NCBI GenBank assembly: GCA_037127315.1
Contig: JBBBDQ010000750.1
Coordinates: 1,734,501 to 1,798,500, forward strand
Reading direction: 5' to 3'
DNA: 64,000 bases
Origin: Ascarosepion bandense
Taxonomy: Eukaryota > Mollusca > Cephalopoda > Sepiida > Sepiidae
Under the pieces are notes generated by a model. It worked only from the letters and a program-made list of their open reading frames with translations, was not told the DNA's origin and did not search any database. Of the stretch, positions 42,367 through 54,150 are shown one piece after another. The translations under genes were made by a program, and so were the position numbers. The first letter of the stretch is position 1, and each line of letters opens with the position of its first letter.

Positions 42367-43145
42367 CCGAACAAGATACCGTTTCGCTCCCTTTTGTACT
42401 TCTCCAAACGTTAGACTAATGTATAGCATTTCTTTGGATGTTCACTTAATTCTGGGATAAGTCAATATTCGTTTCTATTTGAGTCTGCATATATTTACAT
42501 TGATGAGGGAATTGTTAAATACTGGATCCTTCTATCTGAGCCTAAATAAGAGGACTTATAAGTGGTCGTATTTGTATGGATTTTCCCTCCTTTACGAAGG
42601 ATGCCTCGGGATTCAGGCTTAACTGACAGAAAACTATTTTTTAAACATAAACATATGTTTTTGCTAAACGACAATCTAAGGAGCGAATCAAAACATGCTA
42701 TTCTTCGTCTAACTAGTAACTTTCGTTGTCATCTTTTTGTAGATGGGCATATTCGAAAGTATTGTTTAAAAGACAGATTACATTTCATTTTATTTTGCCC
42801 TTTGAAATAAGAGTGCAAAATCTCTAACAGTTCTTGAAATTTCATGTTAAATATATTTACTCGGTTGTGAAACGACGGTAATTGTCCTCCCCGACATCGT
42901 CCTCCCCGACATCGTCCTTATTGTTGTTTTGCACGTCATCTGACAAAAAATTAAATTCCCCAAAACACGTAGTAATTGCAACAAGTTTTATTTTTTACAA
43001 TCACTTGAACTTTTAAAATATTTTAACCTGTTGGGATTGCAGTTAAAGGCTAATTCTTGAAAAAATGGGTTTGCAAATACGTGTGTCAGAACGTCGATGT
43101 TGCAGTCTTGATTAACCCTTTCTAAGAATATAACCGAATATATTT
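42367..43145. other. No gene recognised
   Basis: An 82-codon ORF at 42562-42810 has no recognisable domain. A short direct duplication (gacatcgtcctccccgacat) occurs near 42895. Confidence 0.5.
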
Positions 43146-43149
43146 TATA

Positions 43150-44085
43150 TTACCGTTATGATGTAATGGATGTCGGCTTGAAATGGGAAATCAGTAGAGC
43201 TGGGTTCGAATTTCAGTTGAATTCGTTACATTAACTTACACCCTTGGGAAAAGGGTGGACCTGAAGGAGACTACCACCACCTTTAAATTTGTTGTTCTTC
43301 ATTTTTATTTACTTTTTTCAGTGCAATCTTGTCGATTACACCCTAAACTTTCTGACTGACAAAAAATTTTGAAAAATTTCAATATTTAAACAACTTTAAG
43401 GGGGACTCAGTTTTTTATACAACGTTATAGTAAATCGATCTTCCAATTTGGAACCACTCGGTACGACATTATCCTCACCTGTAAATTTGTAAATCGATCC
43501 TATGCAATTAACTTTTTGTTTGCGCATATTCATCAACTGAATACTTTGCGAAATTTTTGAAAAAAAGCCATTCTTGGAGTCTCCGAGGAAGATGCCAGCG
43601 TAAGAACTGAAGAAAACTTGAAAAAGGCAAAAACAAGAGCAAAAACTCGTCCCCAAAAAAAAACAAAAAAACAAAGCGACCCCAACGCGAGTGGTTCCAA
43701 AATGGAGGGTCGATTTACTATAACGTTGTATGAAAAACTGAGCCCCCACCTAAAACTATTTAAATACTGAAATTTTTCCAATTTTTTTTTATAATCGGAA
43801 ACATTATGTAATAATCGATAAGACTGAGCTGAAAAAAATAAAACCAAAAATGAAAAACAACAAACTTAAAGCTGGTCGTAGTCTCCTTCAGATCCACCGG
43901 AAAATGTATGAATCTTCTCCTTCGAGCTGTGAGTAAAAAACAGTACAGGTTGGGTTCTAAAGACTTGGTTAGCGACCAATGTAGCTCAGAATGTAATGGC
44001 AAGCTACTGCGGGAAAATCTTCTGCCCAGTAAGTAATGTCACTTTCGAGACATGATCGCCCAGCACTTAACTGTTTGACGGATGT
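43150..44085 (+). mobile_element. tRNA-derived SINE split by fold-back element
   Basis: The 5' half (43150-43253) has ttatgatgtaatggatgtcg and gggttcgaatttcag; the 3' half (43899-44085) resumes at ggaaaatgtatgaatc and runs to the 'tcactttcgagacatgatcg' block. Between them is a 645-bp inverted-repeat element with a ggaaaa duplication at the join. Confidence 0.8.
43254..43898. mobile_element. Fold-back element with ~205-bp arms
   Basis: Left end ggtggacctgaaggagacta and right end, reverse-complemented, ggtggatctgaaggagacta. Homology continues inward over about 205 bp per arm, including atacaacgttatagtaaatc at 43418 and its complement near 43725. The central ~230 bp is not inverted. Short direct repeats ggaaaag and ggaaaat flank it. 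No transposase ORF. A MITE or fold-back transposon. Confidence 0.85.
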
Positions 44086-45049
44086 GCAAAATAAGAATTG
44101 GGAAAAGTTCGAGGGCTGTATCTACACAATAAATACCTGCAGAACTGTGACGTTTTAACATCCATAATAACCCCTAACAGAAACTTATGGATGAAAGTCA
44201 GGGATAATAATGTACATTTTTTTAATCTTTCTACTCTTAAGCAAAGCGGAAATGCCATTATTATGCGGGTGTTTACATGGAACGAAATTGAAAGAAAGAA
44301 CTTAGTATAGAGAGGTTTGAATAAAGGATAAAAGATGAACGAGATTCAAAAAGACAGAAGATAAAAATTGACGGTGCATTTATATTTTTGAAGATTGCAG
44401 TTATCAGGTAAGTAAGTAAAGGGAAAGGAGCTCCACAGGTGGGAAGTGCGAAAAAAAAACTGTTTGAATAGAAATAGTGGTTGCATTTAGCTATTTCAAC
44501 AGTAAAAGGGTGGGACCTAGATGATGATTGAGCAAAGGCAAAAGATGAACGGAATTCATGTGGCCAGATGATGGCGATTGATGCTGCATTTAAATTTTTG
44601 AAGATTGTAGTTATCAGAGAAGCAAGTAAATGGAAGGGATTTCCACAGGCGTTAAGTGCGAGAAAATAAATTTTGTGGGTAAAAATGGCGGGTAGATTTT
44701 TGGTATTTCAACAGTAAAAGAGATGCAGATCTAGAAGCACGCTTAATTCATGTAGTAAAGAAACCAGTGATAAAAAAACTCGTCAGAGCAGCTGCCATGA
44801 AAATATTTGTAGAAAAGACAGAGGGAAGCCACTTCAAGTAAGTGAGAAAGTGACTGAAGTGGAGATGCCTGATCAGGATCGATTGTATTGCAGATCCACT
44901 TCTTTAAATTTTCTCAAGATAAATAGCAAGAGCACCAGACTAGATATAGCAGCAGTATTCAATGCACGGACGAATGGTAGATTTATAAATATGCAAGACA
45001 GATTCTAACGAGAAAAATTTTCACATTGACCCAGCTTTCCTTACAGTCT

Positions 45050-45329
45050 GTCAGTTAAGTGCCATACGTGATATACGCTTGGAGATCATGTCTCGAAAGA
45101 GACATGACTGACTGGGAAGATTATCCAACAGTAGGTTGCCATTGCTTTCTGCGGTAGACTGGTTGCCGACCAAGGCTATAGAACCCATTCTGTCCTGTTA
45201 TTTAACCCATAACTGGAGGGAAGAGACGGATTAATACCTTTCCCAAGGGTATTTGCGCATAAGTGAATTCAAAGAATTCAACTGGAATTCGAACTCGGCT
45301 CTCCGATTTCTCGTTCCGAGCCGATATAT
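45050..45329 (-). mobile_element. tRNA-derived SINE, minus strand
   Basis: Reverse complement of the main family: end cagttaagtgccatacgtga, then tctcgaaagagacatgactg, and a B-box-like ggaattcgaactc near the 5' end. The first ~15 bp of the head are missing. Confidence 0.85.
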
Positions 45330-45491
45330 GCTGCTAATGATTCGATGCAGTCTCTTCACTTCAGGTCAGTAGAAAACGTGAGGCCAAGAAGGCATGGGGT
45401 GTTGCTATCCAAGAGTCTAATGTCAGTCATGCTGATGGCAGGCACACATGTTTTTGTATGGTGATTAAATTAGAGCAGTTTTGTTTTGAAA

Positions 45492-46829
45492 GCGTTAAAA
45501 TTTACAAGCCATTCCTTGTTCCATTTAACAATGATAAAATCGGTCAATAGATATTTATAACGATTAAAAACTTATCTATAGCGATTAAAGGAAAACAGTT
45601 TTGATTAGGAAGCGTTAAAATTTACAAGCCATTCTTTGTTCCATTTAGCAATGATAAATCGGTCAATAAATATTTATAACGATTAAAAGCTTCTCTGCGG
45701 TGATTAAATGAGGGCAGTTTGATTTTGGAGGCGTTAAAATTTGCAAGCCATTCCTTGTTCCATTTAACAATGATAAAATCGGTCAATAGATATTTATAAC
45801 GATTAAAAGCTTCTCTGCGGTGATTAAATGAGGGCAGTTTGATTTTGGAGGCGTTAAAATTTGCAAGCCATTCCTTGTTCCATTTAACAATGATAAAATC
45901 GGTCAATAGATATTTATAACGATTAAAAGCTTCTCTGCGGTGATTAAATGAGGGCAGTTTGATTTTGGAGGCGTTAAAATTTGCAAGCCATTCCTTGTTC
46001 CATTTAACAATGATAAAATCGGTCAATAGATATTTATAACGATTAAAAGCTTCTCTGCGGTGATTAAATGAGGGCAGTTTGATTTTGGAGGCGTTAAAAT
46101 TTGCAAGCCATTCCTTGTTCCATTTAACAATGATAAAATCGGTCAATAGATATTTATAACGATTAAAAGCTTCTCTGCGGTGATTAAATGAGGGCAGTTT
46201 GATTTTGGAGGCGTTAAAATTTGCAAGCCATTCCTTGTTCCATTTAACAATGATAAAATCGGTCAATAGATATTTATAACGATTAAAAGCTTCTCTGCGG
46301 TGATTAAATGAGGGCAGTTTGATTTTGGAGGCGTTAAAATTTGCAAGCCATTCCTTGTTCCATTTAACAATGATAAAATCGGTCAATAGATATTTATAAC
46401 GATTAAAAGCTTCTCTGCGGTGATTAAATGAGGGCAGTTTGATTTTGGAGGCGTTAAAATTTGCAAGCCATTCCTTGTTCCATTTAACAATGATAAAATC
46501 GGTCAATAGATATTTATAACGATTAAAAGCTTCTCTGCGGTGATTAAATGAGGGCAGTTTGATTTTGGAGGCGTTAAAATTTGCAAGCCATTCCTTGTTC
46601 CATTTAACAATGATAAAATCGGTCAATAGATATTTATAACGATTAAAAGCTTCTCTGCGGTGATTAAATGAGGGCAGTTTGATTTTGGAGGCGTTAAAAT
46701 TTGCAAGCCATTCCTTGTTCCATTTAACAATGATAAATCGGTCAATAAATATTTATAACGATTAAAAGCTTCTCTGCGGTGATTAAATGAGGGCAGTTTG
46801 ATTTTGGAGGCGTTAAAATTTGCAAGCCG
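45492..46829. repeat. 120-bp tandem array derived from LINE RT
   Basis: About eleven full 120-bp units plus a partial one, starting gcgttaaaatttgcaagcca. The central eight units look identical; the two at the left edge are diverged (aacttatctata variants), and the second and last share a 1-bp deletion (gataaatcgg). On the minus strand each unit encodes 40 residues containing EWLANFNASKIKLPSFNHR, matching the LINE thumb block WGKKWLVKFNSSKTKLLSIN at 26.9 kb. Confidence 0.95.
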
Positions 46830-46830
46830 T

Positions 46831-47296
46831 TACTGAGAAAGAAACTATAGTTTAGCTTCAGGTTGAATATTCCTTGGCCTTCAGCATTCTGGCCTCAGGG
46901 TGGATATTCTAGCATAGCATATTTTATACCCGGTGGTATAAAAAAAGCTTAGGCTATACCCCGAGTAAAACCTAGCTTAGAATAACCCCAGGTATAGTCT
47001 AGGCTGTTACACGGGCACTTGGAGTAGAGATTTAGACTAGCCTGCTTTTGTTTCATTTTGGTTTGCTTTAAACGCGTAAAAAATGTTGAATCCTTAACAG
47101 CCATGTTTGATTTTGGTTGTTTTTCCTTTGTTTTATTATATTTCCTTTCTTTTTTTCTGCGTTGTCTTTTTGTTTGCATGTTATTGTTTTTTTCTCTTTT
47201 AGTTCTTTTCGGGATTTGTTATGTCGGATGTGCATTCCTCCAAGCAATAATTAACCTTTGGATTACTAATATCCCAGAGTTACTAGTACGCCCAAA
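46831..47296. other. No gene recognised
   Basis: Short repeated gtataaaaaaagcttaggct-type motifs at 46925-47000. No ORF supported. Confidence 0.4.
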
Positions 47297-47337
<41 letters not shown>

Positions 47338-47340
47338 TTA
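47297..47340. repeat. (TTA)n microsatellite
   Basis: About 14 ATT/TTA triplets. Confidence 0.9.
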
Positions 47341-48270
47341 CAACCAATCAGGTATTTGCATCATACGAAATCAAAAGCAATGATTGAAAAAGACTAAGGA
47401 ATGGGCATAAAAACACAGAATAAAAGGAATATAAAGATGAAATTGGTGACTGTAATAAAAGATAGTGTTGGGGGTAGGTGAACGTGAAAGAAAAGAGGGG
47501 TAGGGAAATAGGTTGATGGCAGAAGTGTGGGTGTCGAGCGGTGCGTACGAAGCGTTGTTCTAGAAATATTGTCAAATTACTGCGTCAGTTAAATGCTAAG
47601 CCGCAGTGCAGATGCCTCCGGAGAGGATGTTGATGTGCTGGCTCTAGGCGACATGAAGATTAGACAAGGCAGGAAAATAGGAAGAAAAAAAAAGAGAAAG
47701 TGGGCAACAATGCTAAAGAAGGCAAAAGAATAAATAAAGAAGATGGACGTTTTAAAGTTGCAAAGAACGAGAAATGAGAAACAACGAGTAAAATGAAATG
47801 GAAAATAAAACAATGAAGAGAAAGAGAAAGCCAAAGAATGAATTAAAAAAGAAAGAAAAATGATTTAAAATATCAAAGAAGAAGTAGGAAAACAGTAAAC
47901 ACTACATAAAGAACAAAGAAAGAAAAAGATTGAAAATTAAGGCACATCGAAAAGAAAAAAGAAAAGAAAGAGTTTTTTTAGCGAAAGAAAAATTTCAATG
48001 ACGATAAAAAAGAAAGTTTTAAAATTAAAAACATAAGAAACAAAGAAAAAGAAGAAATGAAAGAAAGATAAACGTAAATGAAAGATTAAAAAATGAAAGA
48101 AAGAACAAAAGAACAAAAGAAAGAAAGAACAAAAAGAACAAAAAGATCAAAAAAGAAAAAAGAACGAAGAAAAGAATTTTTTTTTTAAATCCATTACTCT
48201 TTCTTAGGGAAGGAAAAGATAGATTAACGTAACTGTCAAAATGATGAGCACCAAGTAAACATGAAAAATT
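47341..48270. other. Purine-rich sequence, no gene recognised
   Basis: A/G-rich plus strand producing spurious F/L/S-rich minus-strand ORFs. No element recognised. Confidence 0.5.
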
Positions 48271-48276
48271 CGAGAT

Positions 48277-48332
<56 letters not shown>

Positions 48333-48604
48333 ACATTTTCAATATATTTCTTTCTTTCTTGAGGAAAGAAAAGAAAAGATAGCACAAAAAATAATATGAA
48401 GACATTAAAGAAAGAAAGAAAGAAAGAAAGAAAGAACATTTTCAATATATTTCTTTCTTTCTTGGGGAAAGAAAAGAAAAGATAGCACAAAAAATAATAT
48501 GAAGACATTAAAGAAAGAAAGAAAGAAAAAAGAACATTTTCAATATATTTCTTTCTTTCTTGGGGAAAGAAAAGGATAGCACAAAAAATAATATGAAGAC
48601 ATTA

Positions 48605-48656
<52 letters not shown>

Positions 48657-48731
48657 ACATTTTCAATATATTTCTTTCTTTCTTGGGGAAAGAAAAGAAA
48701 AGATAGCACAAAAAATAATATGAAGACATTA

Positions 48732-48779
<48 letters not shown>

Positions 48780-48866
48780 ACGAAAGAAAGAACATTTTCA
48801 ATATATTTCTTTCTTTCTTGGGGAAAGAAAAGAAAAGATAGCACAAAAAATAATATGAAGACATTA

Positions 48867-48910
<44 letters not shown>

Positions 48911-48980
48911 ACATTTTCAATATATTTCTTTCTTAGAGAAAAAAAGAAAAGATAGCACAAAAAATAATATGAAGACATTA

Positions 48981-49024
<44 letters not shown>

Positions 49025-49025
49025 A
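48271..49025. repeat. Compound (GAAA)n array with 80-bp spacer units
   Basis: Six copies of a spacer (acattttcaatatatttctt ... atatgaagacattaaa) alternate with (GAAA)n blocks of varied length (about 15-60 bp). Spacers are nearly identical, with small indels in the tctttctttcttgg part. Confidence 0.95.
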
Positions 49026-49380
49026 GTTATAAATGAAAAAGAACTTTAGTGCGTGCGTGGAAGATTAAAGCGAAGAAATTAGAAACGTCAGACAATTATT
49101 TAAAAATGTTAAATAATGAAACTAAATGAACTTATAGCATTGAAAGAAAGCAAGAGGCTAAGAACAAAAAATGAAAATCTGACTGTCATTGAAACAAAAA
49201 GAAAATGACAACATGAAGAGAAATTGTTGCATGGTGGTAGGAGGGGAAAATGAGTGGCAACAGAAAGGAAGGGTGAAAAGAAAAGAGATTCAAAGAGCAG
49301 AGACACAGTGACACTACGTAGCCAGAGTTACAGATCTATCCTACTAGCCATAGATATACAGTTAGATACGTACACATATG

Positions 49381-49384
<4 letters not shown>
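49026..49384. other. No gene recognised
   Basis: Purine-rich unique-looking sequence without ORFs. Confidence 0.4.
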
Positions 49385-49422
<38 letters not shown>

Positions 49423-49499
49423 CTTTCTCTCACGCTTTCTCTCTTCTTATATATATATATATATATATAGTAAGAGAGAGAGAGAGAGCGTGAGAGGGA

Positions 49500-49548
<49 letters not shown>

Positions 49549-49611
49549 GTCTCTCTCTCTTACTATATATATATATATATATAGTAAGAGAGAGAGAGAG
49601 AGAGATGAGAG

Positions 49612-49660
<49 letters not shown>
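49385..49660. repeat. Alternating (TA)n and (GA)n/(CT)n tracts
   Basis: Four TA tracts separated by GA- or CT-rich blocks that are partial inverted copies of each other (ctctctctcttacta versus tagtaagagagagag). Confidence 0.9.
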
Positions 49661-49683
49661 AAACAGAAAGAAAGAAAACAAGG

Positions 49684-49741
49684 CCATACAATATCTTATT
49701 TTGTATATATATATATATATACAAAATAAGATATTGTATGG
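49684..49741. repeat. 58-bp perfect palindrome
   Basis: ccatacaatatcttattttg, an 18-bp TA core, and the exact reverse complement. Confidence 0.95.
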
Positions 49742-49819
49742 GAAAATATTACTTTACGTCTATATACTTTTATAGGCATAAATATTTTCATGCTCACACA
49801 CATACATACACACACACAC

Positions 49820-49857
<38 letters not shown>

Positions 49858-50452
49858 TGGAAATGAAAGGAAGCGTTGCTCTTAGTTGTCTCATTATCCG
49901 GACCTTTACTATACCTACATATCTACATTCACATTTTTGGCATTAAATGCGCACGCATCTCACCGTACACCCAGCATCCACACGCACACACAAACACGCA
50001 CCCGTTTAAGAATGTCTTCTGAAATACTCACACATGCATGCATGCATACTCCCATCTGTAGATATGTTTATGTAAGACGTACTCCGGTGCTGTGTGCATG
50101 TGTATTTGTGTGCCCACAATGTATTCGTTTTTAGCATGTGTAAGTGCGTGTGAATTTATGGATTTTTACATGTCTGAGTTCTGCTGTGTAAACTGCTGAC
50201 AACGTCACCACTGGAACTTTTGCCGCAATTATCAGCGCTGTTAATGGCGCAGTAATGGTCTTCGATCTTTTTATCTATTAAACCTAAACAAGAACAGGAG
50301 CCGAAGAAGCAAGCTGAAGCTGAAGCAAAAGCGGGCGGTGGCGGCGGTGCAGCGGCGGGGCAACGGTGATGGTAGTGGTTGCATAGCGCACTAAGCTGGT
50401 CGAGAAAATGTCGGTCGGAAATAACAGGAACGAGTAGCAGTTTGGGAGTACG

Positions 50453-50454
<2 letters not shown>
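49742..50454. other. No gene recognised
   Basis: Contains a (TA)n tract (49823-49854). GC rises around 50280-50380 (gcgggcggtggcggcggtgc) with no supported ORF. Confidence 0.5.
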
Positions 50455-50491
<37 letters not shown>

Positions 50492-50528
50492 AAATTAAAA
50501 GTAAAGAAGAAATGAAAAGTTAAAAGGA

Positions 50529-50572
<44 letters not shown>

Positions 50573-50603
50573 AAAGTAAAAGTAAAGAAGAAATGAAAAG
50601 TTA

Positions 50604-50639
<36 letters not shown>

Positions 50640-50671
50640 AAAGTAAAAGTAAAGAAGAAATGAAAAGTTAA

Positions 50672-50711
<40 letters not shown>

Positions 50712-50962
50712 AATTAAAAAGAGAAGGAGAAATTAAAGAGAAGGGATCTGGAAAGAAGAAATATTTTGAAAGCCGTTAAAAGGAAGGAAGGAAGGAAGGA
50801 AGGAAGGAAGGAAGGAAGGAAGGAAGGAAGGAAAATGGAAGAAGAAACGAAAGGGAAGGATGATAAAAGAAATATTTGAAAAGCAATTAGAAAGAAAGAA
50901 AGAAACGAAAAGTGCAACAAAGAAATAAACCAGTAGAAAGAAAGAAAAAATGAATGAATGAC

Positions 50963-51003
<41 letters not shown>

Positions 51004-51005
51004 AA
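50455..51005. repeat. (GAAA)n and (GGAA)n compound repeats
   Basis: Four blocks of (GAAA)n separated by agtaaagaagaaatgaaaag spacers (50455-50715), then (GGAA)n at 50782-50833 and further GAAA runs to 51005. Confidence 0.95.
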
Positions 51006-51377
51006 ACGAAACGAACAGAAGAGAAAGAAATAAAAGAAATGAAAAAGAAAGGTGAAAAAAGAAACAAAAAGAAAGAAACCAAAAGAAAAAAATGAAACGA
51101 AAAACTAAAGAAAGAATGTATGAAAAGAAACAATGAAAGATAAAAATAAAACGAAACGAAGAAAAAGAAAAAGAAAAAGAAAAAAAGAAATTTCTTTTTC
51201 TTTCTTAAGGGAGATAAAGAAATATGAGCTTAAACGACAAAATGATAAGCAGAGAATAAATATGAAAGATGAGATATTAAAAAAAAGAAGAAAGAAACGA
51301 TAAGAAAGAAACAAATGAACGAAAAACGAACGAACGAAAATAGAATGATTGCTGTATCTTTGTATTTTTCCCATATT
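51006..51377. other. Purine-rich degenerate repeat
   Basis: Imperfect GAAA-like sequence. Minus-strand ORFs here are low-complexity. Confidence 0.5.

Positions 51378-51423
<46 letters not shown>
51378..51423. repeat. (CT)n microsatellite
   Basis: About 22 CT dinucleotides. Confidence 0.95.
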
Positions 51424-51425
<2 letters not shown>

Positions 51426-52356
51426 ACTCTTAATTAAACATAAACTCTTCAATCACATTTTTCTCCCACTCTCTATTTATTCAACTCTGTTATTATCTAT
51501 ATCTTCTAATCTCTCTGTCTGCCATCTTTCTCTTTCTCTTACTCACTCTATATACCTATCTATTTTTATATTATTCGAATTATTTATTCGCTTATGCAAA
51601 TTCCAGTGTATGTATATATGTATTTGCGTACAAATCGCTTGATCGACCTGTCAACATATCGACCCATCTGTCCGTCTGACTGTCTGGCTGTCGTTTGTTC
51701 AGTTTAAGAATCTAAACAACTGTATCCTCTTCTGACAACGAACGTATCGATTGATGCCTGATTTATATATGATCTATCAATCTGTCATCTAATTCCTCTT
51801 TCCAAACCTGTTTCTCGATTGCACTCTCGCTGAAAACTATTTACAGTGTAATCGTATGCCAAGCCCTCTTCAAAGACCATTTCTGTGCTGTATTCTTTGA
51901 AATATCACGGTTATTTTGGTGTCCCAAGATCGGAACTGAAAGCTTAATTGCATGCGAAGAATACAAAGAACACATCGACACAACAGGTAAGAAAAGGAAT
52001 AGAATACTGAACTTGATATGATTTCTTTTTTCGATCATTCAATTTGACAGTAAACTGAATCGAAACAATTACAAAGCATTATCAAGAAAGGCAACCTAAC
52101 CTAGATAGATGCAAGAAGCTTTATACGCTGGTACATCGATAAGTCTGTAACCAAACAATGAACAAAAGGCTTTTAATTTACACAATGGCTATTAGGATAT
52201 TCGGCAATGAATTATCTTTCATCAGAAAGGCTACAAAAAGAATTCACGTTAAATTTATTGAAATATTTAGTTGTTCAGAAAGTAATTCCGTTTAATCCGA
52301 AAGAAAACAATTGTTCAGGTATATAGAAATTTATAGAACATATCTCATACAAAAAC

Positions 52357-52359
<3 letters not shown>
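51424..52359. other. No gene recognised
   Basis: 52260-52300 (gttgttcagaaagtaattcc) looks like a mariner-type terminal repeat but has no partner. Confidence 0.4.

Positions 52360-52409
<50 letters not shown>
52360..52409. repeat. (CA)n-(TA)n microsatellite
   Basis: About 12 CA then about 13 TA dinucleotides. Confidence 0.95.
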
Positions 52410-52558
52410 GAAAGCTTAGACCCGATAAAAAATTCAACAAATACTGTGATTTTTTGTTGTCTTTCAACGACATCACCATCAAGTATATCAGACGGTATGA
52501 ACGGATCCTACACAAAATTAATAGACAAAACTTGTCTATATTATTCAATGAAACCTGC

Positions 52559-52564
<6 letters not shown>
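52410..52564 (+). pseudogene. Penelope-like N-terminal fragment, near-identical copy
   Basis: 155 bp identical to 11691-11845 except for one base, bordered on both sides by TA tracts. Encodes part of the same IRRYERILHKINRQNLS segment in a different reading register along the open frame. Confidence 0.5.

Positions 52565-52611
<47 letters not shown>
52565..52611. repeat. (TA)n microsatellite
   Basis: Long TA tract following the Penelope-like fragment. Confidence 0.95.
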
Positions 52612-52614
<3 letters not shown>

Positions 52615-52765
52615 GGAGTAGATAGACTAAACTATCGCCCGGTTCACACTCCACCCACGTCTATTGAACAGGTGAAGAGACTCATCCCTTGTTCCCTGTT
52701 TAGGATGTGGTTTCCGGCTTTCTCTTTCGCATCAGTGGCGTTATCACCTTGCTTGGGGTGATATG

Positions 52766-52770
<5 letters not shown>
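52612..52770 (+). mobile_element. Short LINE-tailed repeat (SINE-like)
   Basis: ggagtagatagactaaacta start, aagagactcatcccttgttc body, and LINE 3' end cttgcttggggtgatatgat. A longer version of 5697-5833, matching 29778-30143 on the other strand. Confidence 0.6.

Positions 52771-52803
<33 letters not shown>
52771..52803. repeat. (TA)n microsatellite
   Basis: TA tract after the LINE-tailed repeat. Confidence 0.95.
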
Positions 52804-52805
<2 letters not shown>

Positions 52806-53505
52806 TACTATATAAGTACTAATAAACCATAGAAATGAACTGACAGTATTAAGTAAACACCGTAAATATTTTACTTTAAAATTTAATTAATTATATTCTT
52901 CATTTATAACTTAATATATAACAATTATTATATTAAAAATTAATGACCCACACAATATATATTTAATTTTCATAACTCTAATATACCTTAGTATACCATA
53001 ATTACATAATTTAAATTTTAACTTAAACAATTTAGCCTCTTTAACTAATGCAGTAGCATAAAAATATAATTTGTCTAAAAAGCTAAAATCTGACCTGCCG
53101 TCCAAAAACAGTCCACATATTTGAACAATATGTGTTCTGAATATGTATCTTCACCAGACAGATAAAAAGTATCATTTTATCATGACATAATTAAACGATT
53201 CACCTTCATACGACCTAAATATTCAACTGTATAATTCAACCTAATTCTCACTTCTGATTGAGTAATATTGACACATCTATAATCATATTGTTTAACTTCC
53301 TTCAACCACCTCTCCTTAACTTTCTAAATAACCATGAATTCATTTAATATTTTCCTAAAGAAAAACATTTTCACCTATTGTTTTCAAATATCACCCGAGA
53401 CATGAAAATCTTTTATGAAGCGATATAATTTTGTTAAAATTTCCGATTATTTCAGCAATAATCTCCCCTACTATATTAAAAACTGTTGTATATATATATA
53501 TCAGA
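52804..53505. other. No gene recognised
   Basis: Very AT-rich sequence. No supported feature. Confidence 0.5.
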
Positions 53506-53509
53506 GGTA

Positions 53510-53598
53510 GAATCGCCGACTGATGTCAGTTCGGTCGGATTTCAATCCTTGCTAGAAACAATTGGATGTCTAACCGTACTGATGAGCTGTCTGCGAAT

Positions 53599-53605
<7 letters not shown>
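53510..53605 (+). mobile_element. Decayed hammerhead-bearing repeat
   Basis: The body (tcggtcggatttcaatcctt, ggatgtctaaccgta) is followed by CTGATGAGCTG, but the next ~20 bp (stem II closing strand, GAAA and stem III) are missing relative to 20701-20760, so it jumps to tctgcgaatgactata. Non-functional. Confidence 0.55.

Positions 53606-53643
<38 letters not shown>
53606..53643. repeat. (TA)n microsatellite
   Basis: TA tract directly after the decayed ribozyme, as on the minus strand at 20663-20702. Confidence 0.95.
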
Positions 53644-53647
<4 letters not shown>

Positions 53648-53900
53648 CAATTATTACTTTAGAACATACACAAGAAACTAGAAACTACTAAAAAAATGTA
53701 CATTGTGTTTCGACACTTAAAGAACAATGTCTCATCAGGTGGTTAATAATTATTAACTACCTTATGAAACCTTGTTCTTATATATGTCGAAACAAAATAT
53801 ACAATTTTTTGTAGTTTGTAGTTTGCACATGTTTTAAAGTAATAATTAATAATAAATATTCATTGCTCCATTTTTATATTAAGCACAATTTTAAATTAAT
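53644..53900. repeat. Inverted repeat (hairpin family)
   Basis: Arms with gtttcgacactta and its inverted relative, related to 20930-21185. Confidence 0.7.
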
Positions 53901-53931
53901 GTTTTGAACGTTCTTCGTTCGTATTCCATCT

Positions 53932-53935
<4 letters not shown>

Positions 53936-53983
<48 letters not shown>
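53936..53983. repeat. (TA)n microsatellite
   Basis: TA tract. Confidence 0.95.
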
Positions 53984-53986
<3 letters not shown>

Positions 53987-54150
53987 GAATTATATTTTAG
54001 AACACGGACAGAATTTTTTTATATATCCACTACGAATAGTACATTAGTTTCGACATTGAAATTTCAATGTTGGAACAAATCTACTATTTGTAGCGGATAT
54101 ATAAAAAAAATCTGTGCATGTTCTAAAATATAATTTATAATAAATATTCA
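53984..54150. repeat. Palindromic repeat (hairpin family)
   Basis: ttagtttcgacattgaaatt and its inverse meet at the centre near 54063; arms of about 75 bp are nearly perfect (tatatccactacgaatagta versus its complement). Confidence 0.75.

Larger units (their letters stand above)
44215..46830 (-). mobile_element. Jockey/CR1-like LINE with SINE insertion and 120-bp array
   Basis: Minus-strand LINE: 3' UTR (44215-44400), C-terminus (44400-45030, with a partial second copy of the same 3' part at about 44560-44770), then LRLLGLTF-type sequence (45340-45490) and the WNKEWLANFNASKIKL block that is tandemly amplified. A minus-strand SINE (45050-45329) splits it. The 5' part beyond 46830 is absent. 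Confidence 0.75.

Noticed and set aside
42562..42810. 82-codon ORF
   Set aside because: No recognisable domain and no supporting context, in a repeat-rich region.
45622..46626. 334-codon minus-strand ORF as a repetitive protein gene
   Set aside because: It is a tandem copy of a LINE segment with no start context or domains. It is open only because the unit is a multiple of three.
48025..49049. F/L/S-rich and KER-rich ORFs
   Set aside because: Translations of (GAAA)n simple sequence.
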